Source: Psococerastis gibbosa (lineage: Eukaryota > Arthropoda > Insecta > Psocodea > Psocidae). Taken from it: a DNA stretch of 64,000 nt. The translations under genes were made by a program, and so were the position numbers. Within the stretch, counting starts at the first letter, position 1, and every line of letters starts with the position of its first letter. Shown here piece after piece: positions 31,912 through 43,154 of the stretch. The notes below the pieces were generated by a model. The model saw only the letters and a program-made list of their open reading frames with translations, was not told the origin of the DNA and searched no databases. The stretch is from the NCBI GenBank assembly GCA_963971405.1, contig OZ020493.1:1488001-1552000 (forward strand). The letters are read 5' to 3'.

Positions 31912-32420
31912 TATTCTTCTTCTTTTACCTCCTTAATGCGTGGGGGGGGGGGGGGTCACCCTGTACCCATTTCTTGAACTCGACCAGGTCGGACGCTAAC
32001 GCCTTGAGCTCAGCAATTGTTTTCTATCTTGCTCCGGCGAGTTGTTCAATCGTTTGCTCGAGGGTTGTCCTCGGTCTGCCGATGGGTCTTCTTCCTTGTG
32101 GCCTTGCTTCCGCCAACCTCCGGGTGGTCCTGCTCTCGTCCATCCTTTGGACGTGGCCGAACCATTGTAGCAGCTTGTCCTCCATTCTTCTCTGTATGGA
32201 ATTCACTTGCAGGTCTTGTCTGATGCTGTCATTTCGGATTCGGTCCCACCTTGTTCGACCAGCAATCCGTCTATGGCACTTCATCTGAATCGCGTTTATT
32301 TTACTCAGGTCGTTTTTAGGTGTCCAGCTTTCGCTCCCATAGATGATGTTGGAATTGTCTATTGCCGAAAAGGTGTTGCATATAGAAAAGTAGGCTGCCG
32401 TAGTCTTCTTAACCGAAATA
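31912..32420 (-). pseudogene. LINE RT C-terminal domain, GAA-tailed
   Basis: The minus strand reads YGSESWTPKNDLSKINAIQM, KCHRRIAGRTRWDRIRN, RMEDKLLQWFGHVQRMDESR and GRPIGRPRTTLEQTIEQLAG: the same C-terminal type as 22453-22937 (YGxExW...WxGHvxRM...GRPR). Truncated on the 5' side near 32420. It lies in intron 2 in the same orientation as the host gene. Confidence 0.85.
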
Positions 32421-32446
32421 AGAAACCGAGTCCAAAAGACGGCAGA

Positions 32447-32720
32447 CTAATTAATATTCAAAATAAGTTTACTAGTAGTTAGATAATAATAATCGCATAA
32501 TTTATCAACCTTCCCAATGATACATTCACTTCTTCTTCTTCTTGAGCTGCAATCTAGGGATTGGTTTGCAGCGATTGTTGTATTTTTCTCCTCCACTCTT
32601 GTCTGTTTTGTGCGGTCATTTTCAGTCCCATATAGGTGTCGCACCCTCCCTAGCTCCTTCATGACATCCTCAAGGTACTCCATCCTCTTTCGTCCCCTTG
32701 AGTTGATGTTGCATTCACTT
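32447..32720 (-). pseudogene. third GAA-tailed LINE 3' end
   Basis: RKRMEYLEDVMKELGRVRHL, YGTENDRTKQTRVEEK and ANQSLDCSSRRRR, ending in a GAA run (plus-strand CTTCTTCTTCTTCTTG at 32529-32544). Only the last C-terminal helices are left. Confidence 0.7.
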
Positions 32721-32779
32721 ATGATTTATGATACGTAAAATCTACTTTTGTGAAATGTTTAATGAATAATAGTTTTATA

Positions 32780-34856
32780 CAGTGGAGTCCGGTTATTATG
32801 ACATCGAAGGGAATTGACAAACACGTCATAATATGCGGAAGTCATACAAAGCGTTTTGTGAAATAAAAAACCTTTTTTATGTAAATATGTATGTACTTAA
32901 GTATTTTTATACAGAAACATAGTAATTGCATAAGTATGCATACATATTAAATCAAAATCGCACGTAATCAGCACATTATAGCACATACAAGTGTATTTTT
33001 TACTGTAAGTAATCTGTAATTTTTGTCTGCTTTTGTTTTTTTTCATTTTATTGTAAAAACAGTTTCTAATACTATCGTGTATAGAAGACATAGCCATGGT
33101 CAAATTATCATTTTCAATATTGCTGTGAACAAATCGTGAAAATAATTCTGCAGCTTTTAATGCCTCTTCTGCGGTATAGGTAATGGTTCTTCCTCGACTT
33201 CTTCTTCCCCATCACTTTGGAGGTGTTCCTTAGCAATAATGTTCTGTACGATATTTTCATCATTGGGTTCTTCGGATGTGAGGAGAGCGCTATCGATGTC
33301 AACATAATCTTCCCACATTTCCGGTGCTGCTAAAGAGTCTGAATTTAGGTTTCGTGACCACAAAGATAAAGGAATGTCATCTTCTTCGTCGAATTCATGT
33401 TCTGATATTTGAATAGGTAAACCGTCGTGGCTTTCAATGAATCCTGCATGTCTGAAACAGTTATGAATGGTACTTTGTGACATTTTATTCCAGGCATCAT
33501 TAACCATCAGAATTGCATCTAGCACCGTTATTTTTGTAGAAGAGTTGTTTTCATTAGGATCAAGGCAATTAATCGTTTTAAGCACAAGGTTCTTCCTAAA
33601 ATTCGTTTTGAGTGATCGTATTATTCCCTGATCCATTGGCTGTAGTACTGATGTTGTATTCGGCGGAAGAAAAGCAAGTGTTATAGACTTTAAATCAGTA
33701 GCATTTGGATGCGCCGGGCAATTATCAACCAGCAATAGAATCTTTTTCTTCTTCTTCACCAAATCGCGAAGCCATTTATCAAAAAGTTCTGACGTCATCC
33801 AAGCTTTACGATTGTTAGCATAATCGACAGGTAATGAGTTGACACTTCTAAAACATCTTGGTTTTTGTGACTTTCCAATAATGAGCAATTTCTTTTTCTC
33901 TGTGCCACTCATATTAGCTGCTACCATGATAGTTATTCTATCTTTCGACAACTTACCTCCACTACAATTTTCACCTTTAAATTTTAAAGTTTTATCCGAC
34001 ATTAATTTGTAAAATTCCAGTTTCATCTGCATTAAATATCTCATCATCAGAAAATCGTTTTCGTAAATTTGGCCACACAGATATCAACCAGTTTGTTGTT
34101 GAATTTTGATCAACAGACGAAGATTCACCGACAATTTTTCCCGCCACAATGTTATGTCAAACTTTAAAACGACTGATCCAGCTTGCAGAACAATATTGAA
34201 GTCGAGAATATCAAATTGCGCGGCAAAACCATTTGCCTTTTCCTGTAGCATAGGCCCGCTGACAGGTATTCTTTTATTTCTCATATTTTTAAACCACTGA
34301 ATTAATGCTTGATCAACATTTTCTTGTCGTGATTTTCGAAGCCTCTTCGGTTTCAAAACATTTGAATTGAACGATTGCTTAATGCGGTTGTTTTTAAAAA
34401 TCATTGAGATTGTCGAATAACCCACGCCAAATTCCTTTGCGAGACATGAGTTAGATTCTCCATTTTCTATTCTGCTTATTATTGCACCTTTCTCCTCAAT
34501 TGTAAATGCTTTATGTCGTTGAGGTGACATTTTTTCACAGACAAACAAACGAAAAACAATGCATGACCTTCAACCGTCAATTACTCACTGAGATTCAAAA
34601 CAAAAACGAGCCACGTGCCGAACGTCATCGGGAATCAACGAACATTACCGAAGGTGTAAAGAATCACGTCGGTCATTATAACCGGAAATAATTCATTAGA
34701 AATGGGTCACAATAAGGGACATGTCACTGTAAGGGAAGTCATTATATCCGACTTTTTTATAAAGACTTTTATATGGAAACCAAACTTTGTAGTATAATTA
34801 CTTCATAATAACCGGTTGGTCAATAAAGGCGGAGTCATAATAACCGGACTCCACTA
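32780..34856 (-). mobile_element. Tigger/pogo DNA transposon
   Basis: Inverted ends: CAGTGGAGTCCGGTTATTAT from 32780 and, at the right, the complement AATAACCGGACTCCACT ending near 34855. TA lies next to each end, though the right terminal bases are mutated. Internal copies of the CCGGTTATTATGAC motif near 34800-34850 give subterminal repeats. Length about 2.08 kb. Inserted in intron 2 of the host gene. Confidence 0.9.
33157..34548 (-). pseudogene. Tigger transposase, broken by two frameshifts and a stop
   Basis: N-terminal CENP-B-like DNA-binding part: MSPQRHKAFTIEEKGAIISR, AKEFGVGYSTISMIF (Psq-type helix-turn-helix), then the second HTH around SRQENVDQALIQWFKNMR. DDE domain: the first Asp block (DETG) is present but in a different frame near 34030; RITIMVAANMSGTEKKKLL, ILLLVDNCPAHP (second Asp) and TTSVLQPMDQGIIRSLK (third Asp) are in the 296-codon reading. 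An acidic C-terminus follows. Frame changes near 34195 and 34010 and a TGA at 34157-34159 inactivate it. The intact enzyme would cut and paste its own element at TA sites. Confidence 0.92.
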
Positions 34857-34861
34857 CTTTT

Positions 34862-34908
34862 ATTTCGACTATCACAAAACTTTGTACTACGCACAAATTG
34901 GAAAGTAA
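34862..34908 (+). repeat. REP-A terminal fragment
   Basis: TTCGACTATCACAAAACTTT and ACTACGCACAAATTGGAAAG: the 3' end of REP-A directly beside the Tigger end. Confidence 0.65.
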
Positions 34909-35014
34909 AAATGAGTTATTACTTAAGGTATGACAGATCGGGTGCTTCTGGTTTCTGATATTATTTCAACTTGTATATGCGGACGTCCGGACGTGTACCC
35001 TGGTGTATTTTTGC

Positions 35015-35975
35015 TTTCCAATTTTTACGTAGTATAGGAAAGCTTTGTGATGGTCGAAATTTTCGATTCCGAGATTTCAACGGATTTGCACGTTTTGAGG
35101 TCCCAGGAACCCAAAAAAGTGGTTTTTACGAAATGTCTGTCTGTCGCCCTGTCTGTCTGTCTGTCGCCCTGTCTGTCTGTCTGTCTGTACCTGTACGTCT
35201 GTCTGTATGTCTCTCTGTCTGTCTGTCTGTCTGTGCGTTGATTTCTGGGCACACAACTCTGTTGATTTTGATGAAATTTTGCATATAGGTTCACAAAAAT
35301 CATACCTCGAGATTATTTTTTTATTTTGGGCTAACTCTATTTGGGGGGGGGGGGGGGTTATTCTAAAAAAAACTCCAAAGAAACCTCTAAAAAAATTATT
35401 TCTCAAAAACGGCTCCAACGATTTCTTTTAAATTCACATATATTGTAGTCGTCATTAATGTTAACAAAAGGCGAGGGGTCGCTTGCCTCTTGATGGTTTG
35501 CTTCTGGGGGTAAAAAAATAACAATAACTCAATTTCAATGAAAAATGACAAAAAAATATTTTTCCTGTGGAACCTTTCTATCGATGATTTCTACCTTCAG
35601 GTATGTTTTAGGTGTTCGATTGGGTAACAAAAACGGACAGATTGCATTCCCAAAAAAATGACTGCTTCTATGCAAAAAATTATTTTTTGAGAAATTATAG
35701 AAAATTCACGCTCCAATACGTTACGTGCCATGTGTCACAGACCACAGTTACTACTCTTACAATGTATTCAGTATTGGTCTGTTCGTTCCAGAATATGCAA
35801 TTAATTTTTAAGCGGTTTTAAATATGTTGAGGTGGGCTCCCCCCCCCCCCCCCCCTCGAAGGATCTCAAATTTAACCATAGGGAAATTATTTCCTATGAA
35901 ATTACATATGTCTATATCTACTAATTTATAAATTGGAAAGCATGTTCGAGTAAACTCGGACCGGTTCTTTGTAAA
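35015..35975 (-). repeat. REP-A copy, inverted, with the longest GTCT array
   Basis: Full-length reverse copy from TTTGCTTTCCAATTTTTACG to TCGGACCGGTTCTTTG. The GTCT microsatellite spans about 35133-35235, longer than in any other copy. C/G-runs lie at 35342-35357 and 35838-35856. Apparent Cys/Val/Ser or Thr-Asp-Arg-Gln ORFs here are microsatellite readings. Confidence 0.85.
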
Positions 35976-36399
35976 TGTGATCGTATTGGTTTGCTTTGAC
36001 AACTGTGATTCACATTATATATATTATTATTATTATTATTAATTTTTATGATTTCAAAATATTTTTTAAACAAAGAATGGACGCGAATATTTGAAGAAAT
36101 TAATTGATTTCTCGTTCCACAGCCAAAAGATAGCGGAGCGGAGGTACCCTCACGCTTATTTCTCTATTTTCCCATTTTCCATTTTTCCCTTTTTCTTATA
36201 ACGTCCAACACAGTGAATAATCATGTAAGCCTAATATTACATTAGCTGTGATTAGATTAGATAGATAGGTAAGATTAGATTAGATATTACATTAGACTAA
36301 GTATTTAATATTATAAATGATTAAATCATGTAAATCCTATCATCCCTCTGTCTCGGTCGTCAGCCGTACTCGGGTTCCAGCTCAGTTTGACCTCCAACT
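35976..36399. other. intronic sequence, low complexity
   Basis: An ATT microsatellite at 36022-36042 and TAGATTAGATAGATAGG-type repeats at 36245-36290. No gene. Confidence 0.45.
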
Positions 36400-36540
36400 C
36401 CTATACTGTCAGTCACAGTGAGGACGTTTAGAATAGTGGTACGGACTCCGACTTTCATCCGATAGATTGTTGGTTCGAGTCCCACACTTGCTAAATTTTC
36501 TGGCCGTGCTTCGGAAGGCATGTAAAGCAGATAGAGTAAA
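36400..36540 (+). repeat. tRNA-derived SINE (SINE-T), 5' half
   Basis: AGAATAGTGGTACGGACTCC (box A-like) and TTGTTGGTTCGAGTCCCAC (box B), then AAATTTTCTGGCCGTGCTTC and GGAAGGCATGTAAAGCAGA, matching 8970-9040. It stops at a GTAAA run. Confidence 0.75.
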
Positions 36541-37758
36541 GTAAAGTAAAAATGTATTCCTCCAAAAAATTCTAAAATATTTAGAATAATGATTCATTGA
36601 TACACAATATTCAATGCAACGACAATACAGTATATTTTTTTAAGTATAACTGCTTGATAGGCCATCCACCCTGTGCAATGGGAAACTCGTGTCTGGACGG
36701 ATGGATGGCATATCAAGCATGAGAGAGCAATGTTTATATCAATGATAATTGAAAAGAATTGCGGAGAGCCCCCATATATATTTTAACAAAATTGAATGGC
36801 ATGTAGATAGATAAAATATGCATTTATTCAGATCGCACAGGTATCAATACGATACTAGGGTTAGTAATAAACGGTTAGTAAAGGTTAGTAAAAAAAGGTT
36901 AGCAAAGGTTAGTAATATATATATATAAATATACTATATATATACCTACTTAGTAGAATGATGAATATAGGAGAACAATACAGCATATGTTATAAATATG
37001 TTTAAAAGAAAGTAGTAGTTAGAAAGAGGAAGTATATGGAGATATCGTGATGGGAGGGGGACATAGAACTAGGCCGAAATCATTGCGTCTAGCCCGCTGT
37101 TGGAAAGATTGTCCAACCATTTCCGAATTTAGGGAGGTTACTAGTTTTTTGTAAGATTAAAAGGTAGTTTTGTTTTTGAAAAGTTGAGTCTTATTAATTT
37201 TTTTGTACTAGGTATCTTATGAATTTATTATGAATTTACTCATTTAGGGGGTCATAACCCTCCTGACCCCCCCCCCCCCCCCATGGATCCGCCATTGCAC
37301 CATATAGATGTGTACTGCTACCATAGGCATACACTTCATGCCAATCGATGAATAATTATATTGTAATATAGTACAAAGAAATAAAAACTGACGGATTTAG
37401 TTGCGTTCCACAGGGGTGGCCGCAATCCTCTCAAAAGGGCAGGCCTCAAAATCTTGATTATGTCAATTTATAAAATAATTGAAAACAGACCGTGTTCCAA
37501 TTTCATGAAGTAACAAAGCTCCAGCTACGAGTATTAAACTGGAATGCTTACTTACTTAATGTGCCCTGGCGGAACACGTTTAATGGGTTGTCCAGTAGGT
37601 AACGGCCTGGACGGCCTTGTCGTTAGCTTCTGCTAGGTCAGCTGCTGTGCAAGGTGAAGGCAGTGGAATGCTTACCTTCTCTGAAATGGAGATCGATTGA
37701 GCCTCAAACTCAATGTCTTTATATGCGCAAATATTTTAGAAAAATATAAAATAATTAC
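36541..37758. other. intronic sequence with small repeats
   Basis: 36650-36720 is a small inverted pair (TGCTTGATAGGCCATCCAC and its imperfect complement), perhaps a tiny MITE. 36860-36920 has AAGGTTAGTAAA repeats. A C-run lies at 37269-37282, followed by ATGGATCCGCCATTGCAC, a REP-G-like end. No gene. Confidence 0.45.
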
Positions 37759-38097
37759 CGAAGGACCCGAAGCTCTGAGAACTTCCTCTGGCACACTTCC
37801 CCTGAGTCCTAGGGACGACCTCCCTTCCGTTGGACCACGGGTTGGCCCAGTTTCGGGTACTCTTAACTTTTTAAATATATCTCGCCAGCCATTTAGTGAA
37901 ATATGGGTATCAACCGAAAAGTCGCAGAAACTCATATGGTAGGACTGACTCTGCTCAGCGATCACATTATTCCTTGCTGCAAAGCGTTGCGCCATCCAAA
38001 TAATCTCGTTCTGTGCTCTAGCTCCAATGGCATTTTCCATGAATGAGATTAGCCGCATAGTGTGTGGTAGGTCTGAAGGCTCAATAGAATCAGTAGG
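37759..38097 (-). CDS. unknown host gene, exon 2
   Basis: 113 codons, open throughout, between a TTATTTTTGCAG acceptor and a TCG|GTAATTAT donor, phase 0 at both ends. The sequence is mixed and globular in character: DLPHTMRLISFMENAIGARA, then NEIIWMAQRFAARNNVIAEQ, then HISLNGWRDIFKKLRVPETG and a Gly/Arg/Ser-rich end. The first half is likely helical. No motif I can name. It joins exon 1 in frame (ITAQ then PTDS) and exon 3 in frame (ASGPS then GIIPEE). Outside these splice sites the reading continues only a few codons, supporting an exon rather than a stray ORF. Confidence 0.65.
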
Positions 38098-39018
38098 CTG
38101 CAAAAATAAATTGCCAATTTCGTTCCAACCGATACTCCTATTTAGTATTTACAAAGGTACTAAGGTACGGATAAGCAGGGTAATTCAGGTAATAAGAGGG
38201 GTCGGGGTGACAGCCCGGGTAAACTGGTGGCATTGCGGGGGTGCCGTGCTCAACCTGAATCATGAATCAGTACTACAGGCAAAAATCATGCAAGAATGGC
38301 AGATACGTCGTTGACATGTGGAAACACAATATTCAGTCTAATGTGAGGTCATTAAAAATGAAAAAGTCGTTATAACCGAAAATTAGATGAAATTGAAAAA
38401 TCCCTTTCGGCTCAGGCAAGCTCTGACTCCACGTTTCCTTTAGTTATCTAAGCTATGTACATATGTAATTAAAAATTAAAATAAATACTTCATTCTTTTC
38501 CCGACAACAACATCAACACACAAAACACTCTTGTGTTCGAAACAATGACGATTATGAACTTTTACTTATCAAATTATTTTCACTTAAACTGGACGTCATC
38601 TTGAAATCGTTGATTTGTCGTAAAAGGTGTTGATTACCATTATCGTAGATAATAATACGGGCTTTCAGTCAAATTTTATTTCATTCCTCTGCGACTAATG
38701 ATAACTAAGACATGAATTATACAAGGTTTTGATCGGCCGCCTCATTGAACCAAATGGCAAATCTAGCTGGTTAACGAACTCGATCAAGATATTTGTAAGA
38801 TCAATTTTTGTGTCAAGTTTCATCAATATTGGATAATATTTACGGAAGTTAGAGTGTTTCCTTCAATCGATATACATACACACGTTATATACACCTATAT
38901 ATACTACATAACATTTTGAACGGAGGGTGGTTTTAGGCTCAGGGGGTCATGAAGTGAAAGGTTGTGAAGAGATCCGAAAGTCGAACATTGGTCCCCGTCT
39001 CAATAGGTTGATGAGTCT
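38098..39018. other. intron 1, no gene
   Basis: AT-rich. 38690-38920 has old dispersed-repeat text (TTTGTGTCAAGTTTCATC). Nothing coding. Confidence 0.45.
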
Positions 39019-39024
39019 CACTAA

Positions 39025-39100
39025 AACTGGGCTTGGTGGTATTCGAACCCACGATCTACGCCTAACCGGGGCGTCGTGTTAGCCGCTGGATGATAGGCCG
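39025..39100 (-). repeat. tRNA-like repeat, minus strand
   Basis: The reverse complement gives a box B GTGGGTTCGAATACCACC preceded by CGCCCCGGTTAGGCGTAG, the same as at 43680-43740, 54600-54660 and 58080-58140. Too many mismatched arms for a working tRNA. Confidence 0.7.
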
Positions 39101-39119
39101 TGGAAATTGTGGAGGCTGT

Positions 39120-39230
39120 ATCATAGAAGTCTGTCGATGGCTGATGTCTGAAGATGTCGACCGCAGATGTTGACAAAACGTTTTCAGAAAAAGCACGGCC
39201 AATCATCCCAGATTCTACTGCTTCGTTAAG
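39120..39230 (+). mobile_element. Penelope-like element end with degenerate hammerhead
   Basis: TCTGAAGATGTCGACCGCAG then ATGTTGACAAAACG then CACGGCCAATCATCCCAG resembles the terminal repeat of Penelope-like retroelements, which encodes a hammerhead ribozyme. The CTGAAGA core (39148-39154) is followed by a stem (TGTCGAC with GTTGACA) and AAAAC where GAAAC is expected, so self-cleavage is probably lost. Confidence 0.6.
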
Positions 39231-39400
39231 TTTTGATAGATAGAACGGCTGGGGGGGGGGGGGGAGGCGCTAGAAGCTACCTTACACTTGAGGCAATTCG
39301 ACGTCGGCCGGGGCGCCACTGGTTGTGGATAGGTGGCGAAAACAATGGAAACAATCTCTATATTTCTCTCTCTAAATTTCTTTAAACGTGAAAGTCATAC

Positions 39401-39919
39401 CTGGGCAGTAATGTCTTCTACTTTACGAGGCTTCTCACTTATGTCATGCTGGGACGCGCCAGGAGCACTTCGTACGAGTTCAGCGAGGGGTTGAGGTCCC
39501 TGCACCGGAGTCAATGACTTGAGGATTGAGTCTGAGCCCCGGTCTGAGGAGATGTACGACAGTGGGGTCTGATTCAGGGCTTGGTCGCGTGATATGCTTT
39601 GGGAGGGAGTTCTACAAGGGAGGTCCCCAGCGAGGAACGGTGTGACGTAGGACGGTGTAGGACGGAGGTCACCGAACGATGCGCCTGCACGAGAACTACC
39701 ATCCGAATGAGTCTCACGAGAAACTTCTTCTGATTGCGCATGAAGTGGGTGGATAAATGGCAGTGTGGGTACGCCTTCACGAGAAAAATCTTCCGACGAA
39801 AGCAGAGCCAAAATTTCTTCCAATGACATCCTATGGTCACCTGAGGGTGTGCCCGCACGAGAACTATCTTCCGATGAGGGATGAGAAGGCAGCGGAGAAT
39901 CCGACATGGTGAACAATGT
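39401..39919 (-). CDS. unknown host gene, first coding exon (exon 1)
   Basis: Acceptor TTTTGTTTCAG at 39920, 12 bases, then ATG 39907 in a fair context (TTCACCATGT), open for 169 codons to CAG|GTATGA at 39400. A non-coding exon should lie upstream; if coding began there, the frame is also open back to the acceptor. The protein part is Ser/Asp/Pro-rich and probably disordered, with imperfect repeats: SSEDSSRAGTPSGD, SSEDFSREGVP, QSEEVSRE and DGSSRAGASFGD. Later it reads SYISSDRGSDSILKSL. Such Ser-Glu-Asp stretches suit phosphorylation, but that is inference. Function unknown. Confidence 0.65.
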
Positions 39920-40075
39920 CTGAAACAAAATTTGAGGGCCAGCGTAATAATAATAAAAGTCAATATTTATTTATTTATATAAGTAAAGATTTAACTCGTA
40001 CCCATGAACTTGGTTCTTTCTTCAACAACACTGCCGCACATAATTGCCACACCCATCCAGTAATAATAATAACAA

Positions 40076-40312
40076 TAATAATGTCCTGAAGGACTCTTTA
40101 TGATCATAGTTCCCTTGCCCTGTGTCAACGGCCCCATGGATTTCCGACGTTATTTATATATTGCTTCCGTACGAATTGTTGGCCATTGGCAAATTGGTAT
40201 ACGCCCTTGATGTCAATACACCGGTTACAAGCTGAGACAAGCTTATACCATTGACGCAATGTAACAGGCGAAAGCATGACTTTACCAAGTACAGATTCGA
40301 GTCCAAATACTA
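40076..40312 (+). repeat. REP-N copy 2 (SINE-like)
   Basis: AATGTCCTGAAGGACTCTTT to ACAGATTCGAGTCC; matches 29458-29705 throughout. Confidence 0.7.
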
Positions 40313-40685
40313 TTGCTTACAGGGGGATGGGTGGTTAAAAAGTGGCCAAAAGGTGCTAACGTAATATTTGAACAGCTCCTATGCTAATTTGATGAATACG
40401 AAATCAATAATTACGTGTTGAATCGTGTGGTCAACTGAAACTCCGGCTAGTTTTGGGAAAATATTGCTCCAAATTGATAGCTGTAATACAGTCGCAATTG
40501 AGCGCCAATTTTTGAAAGTGTCTTGTAAAGGGTGTATGCGTGCACGCAGTGCATGCATACCGCCGTCGTGGTTAAAGAAATATGATATAAGAAATGTTTC
40601 AACCTGCAGCTGTATCAATTTTTTAATACTTATTTCTAGTGTCTGTAGGAAATATAGGTAACGACCTAAACAGCTACATGTTGTC
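40313..40685. other. unassigned sequence
   Basis: No gene or repeat recognised. Confidence 0.4.
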
Positions 40686-40689
40686 GTAT

Positions 40690-42270
40690 CAATGCCGTAG
40701 CCAAGGGGGGGGGGGGGGGGTTTAATGAATATGTTTTCCTCAGTAAATTATAAACTTTAAAATTTACTGCAGTTAAAATCGTAAAACCTCACTATTTCAG
40801 ACCTATTTTTCCAAAAATGTTCCCCCGGCCCCCCTGTTTAGAGCAATATAAATATGCATTCCTTTGCAAGCTTTCCTGCTGTAAAACTCCACTGTTTTGC
40901 ACTTACATTTTCAAATTTTATACACCGGGGTTAAATGAAATAATATTTTTACGAATCAGCATTCGTTTGTAAGATTTGTACAATCCATAGTTTGCTGCTG
41001 CTGTTAAATGCGTAACGGCCATTCCCATGAAAGTGTGTACATGCGGTAATATGGTTTAGACTCAATGTAATTCGACTTGACGTAGGTAATATATAACACA
41101 AATTTTTAATTTTATTATTATGTATTAAAATATTGCTCTACGACTGAGCCTTTACAGAATTTGTCATACCTTGATGTTAGTCCAGTCCATTTCCCATAAA
41201 ATCGTATCATATTTATCTAAAAATATTTGTCAAGTATTTTATTACAGCTGTTTTAAAGTAAAATACGCCGGATAACTTCGCTTGGTCAAGATCTGTCAAA
41301 CTTCCGCTTAATAATAAAATATATTCAATTTGGAGCTCCAGTCCCGGTTATGCCAGTCCACTATCAGCAAGGACTGGGATACATTTTCAGGACTGGACAA
41401 ATCTAAGTTATGACATATGCTTTCAAATGCAAGGAAAACATGAAAAAAGTATAGACAGAAAAAAAAAAATATGAACGAGATGAGCATGCCCCGATTGACA
41501 ATCAGAAGAGCTCAAGTTTCACGAAACTGTTTTTTATTCAGATAATTTAATTAGTCTTAGTTCAGTCCCTTCAAAAGCTATCACCGGTCCTTCCTCAGAC
41601 CGTTTGTGTTAGCCCAGTCCATTGAAAAGTTATACCCAGTCCTTTTTTCCAAATATTGCTTAAAATAAAATAAATTAAACTACGCCAACCTATCTGTTAT
41701 TTCTTGGAAAGTAAATTGAGGGTAAAAAAATGTTATTTTGAATGGAATTTCAGCATGTACAACTTCGGTTCTATTTTCTTCCTTTTATGGTCACACTTTC
41801 ATGAGATTGGCCCGTTAAACCCCACTATTTCGCACTTGATTTTGAAATTTTTCCCCGGGGGAGAACCCCGGGCCCCCCTCTTCGGGTAATTGCAATATTA
41901 TTTCTATACTATCTCAGCCGTTCTAATGATGACATTACGGTTTAGTCCGTATATCCGCAAAATGTTAGCCTGCGTTCGCACCGAAACTAAATCCTCCAAT
42001 AAATTGACGTTTGATGTGCCTATGCTTTCATATATATATATCGTATATATACGAGCAACACCATAACCTCTAAAGAATACACTAGATACAATTCAATTCT
42101 TAAAAAAGAAATTTACAAAATTTACCCCCGAAAAAATCCTGGCTACGGGCTTGTGTATATATAGTAGGATGTCAATGGTCCTCATCATAGAGCACTAGCG
42201 ACAATACTATGGGGGGGGGGAGGGGCGGCAAATTCGACCATGACCCCCCCCCCCCCTTAAAAAAGCTTTG
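40690..42270. repeat. GC-rich hAT-like debris (REP-G) in AT-rich sequence
   Basis: 40690-40870 matches 6120-6310 (GTAAATTATAAACTTT, CCTCACTATTTCAG). 41810-42155 matches 19660-19960 (CCACTATTTCGCACTTG, GAGAACCCCGGGCCCC, AACACCATAACCTC, AATCCTGGCTACGG). 41340-41700 has repeated CAGTCC-type words. G/C-runs at 40706-40720, 42211-42221 and 42246-42257. No transposase ORF. Confidence 0.6.
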
Positions 42271-43154
42271 CATCCGCCTCTGTACAGTCGTGATTTATTC
42301 CTGTCGTTATAGAGTGGTTTTTATTGTAGGCCAGAGTGTACAGTTGCATAATTATAAAATCACAGGAAATCAATGCAATCAAAGCAATGGTCCCATAGAT
42401 CGAATCAGTGTTTTAGGATAGAAAAAGTCAAAACAACTAGCTGAAATACAACCCTAGGACAAATTGTTTATTTATTAATATGATTTATTTATTAATTGAT
42501 AAATAGAAAAGCATGAAGGGGTCACTTGTTCTGGTTCTTTATTGTTCATGGGGTCTGGCAGAGAGTTTCATGCGTCACCGCTTAAACTGAAAAGTAAGGA
42601 GATAATTATAGCTCATCAATAACTGCAGAGAGTTGTTCAGGTTATTATTAATAATAGTAAAAAATTCTTATTATAATTATAACAATAAATTATAACAATA
42701 ACAACATTACAATCCTCCTTAATTCTTTTCCAGATCTTGGGAAAATTAAATTTCGGCCACCCCGATTTATAAAATAATAAAATTGCTTCTATTCTGAATG
42801 CGCCGCGGTGCCGTTTCGTGTTTAAATTGAATAGCATTAAGTAGTATTAGACCTTCTATTATGAAAAGGTGAATTTTACTGACGCATGACAGCTTAACTG
42901 GCCCTTTGAACATTGACTTTACAATGACCTTATGTTGCAAATAGTAATTCGTGCTGTTTCCACATTCATTATTTTGGACGTTGGAAAACTTGTAAACGCC
43001 CTCGAAGTCAACCTACATGTGCTGTGTAGAGACTCGCAAGTATGAACCAAATTAACCAAGCTATAAATAAATTACATACCAGTAACAAAACTAGCCTATT
43101 CAAGGGGGTTAGTTTTATACTAAAATGTTTACTATTGATTGACTTAAGTACCAA
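42271..43154. other. unassigned AT-rich sequence
   Basis: No gene seen. Confidence 0.4.

Noticed and set aside
31974-32288. 104-codon plus-strand ORF
   Set aside because: Antisense of the LINE RT C-terminal fragment (32024-32284, minus).
35025-35303. ORFs rich in Thr-Asp-Arg-Gln or Cys-Leu-Ser-Val
   Set aside because: Translation of the GTCT/GACA microsatellite of REP-A.
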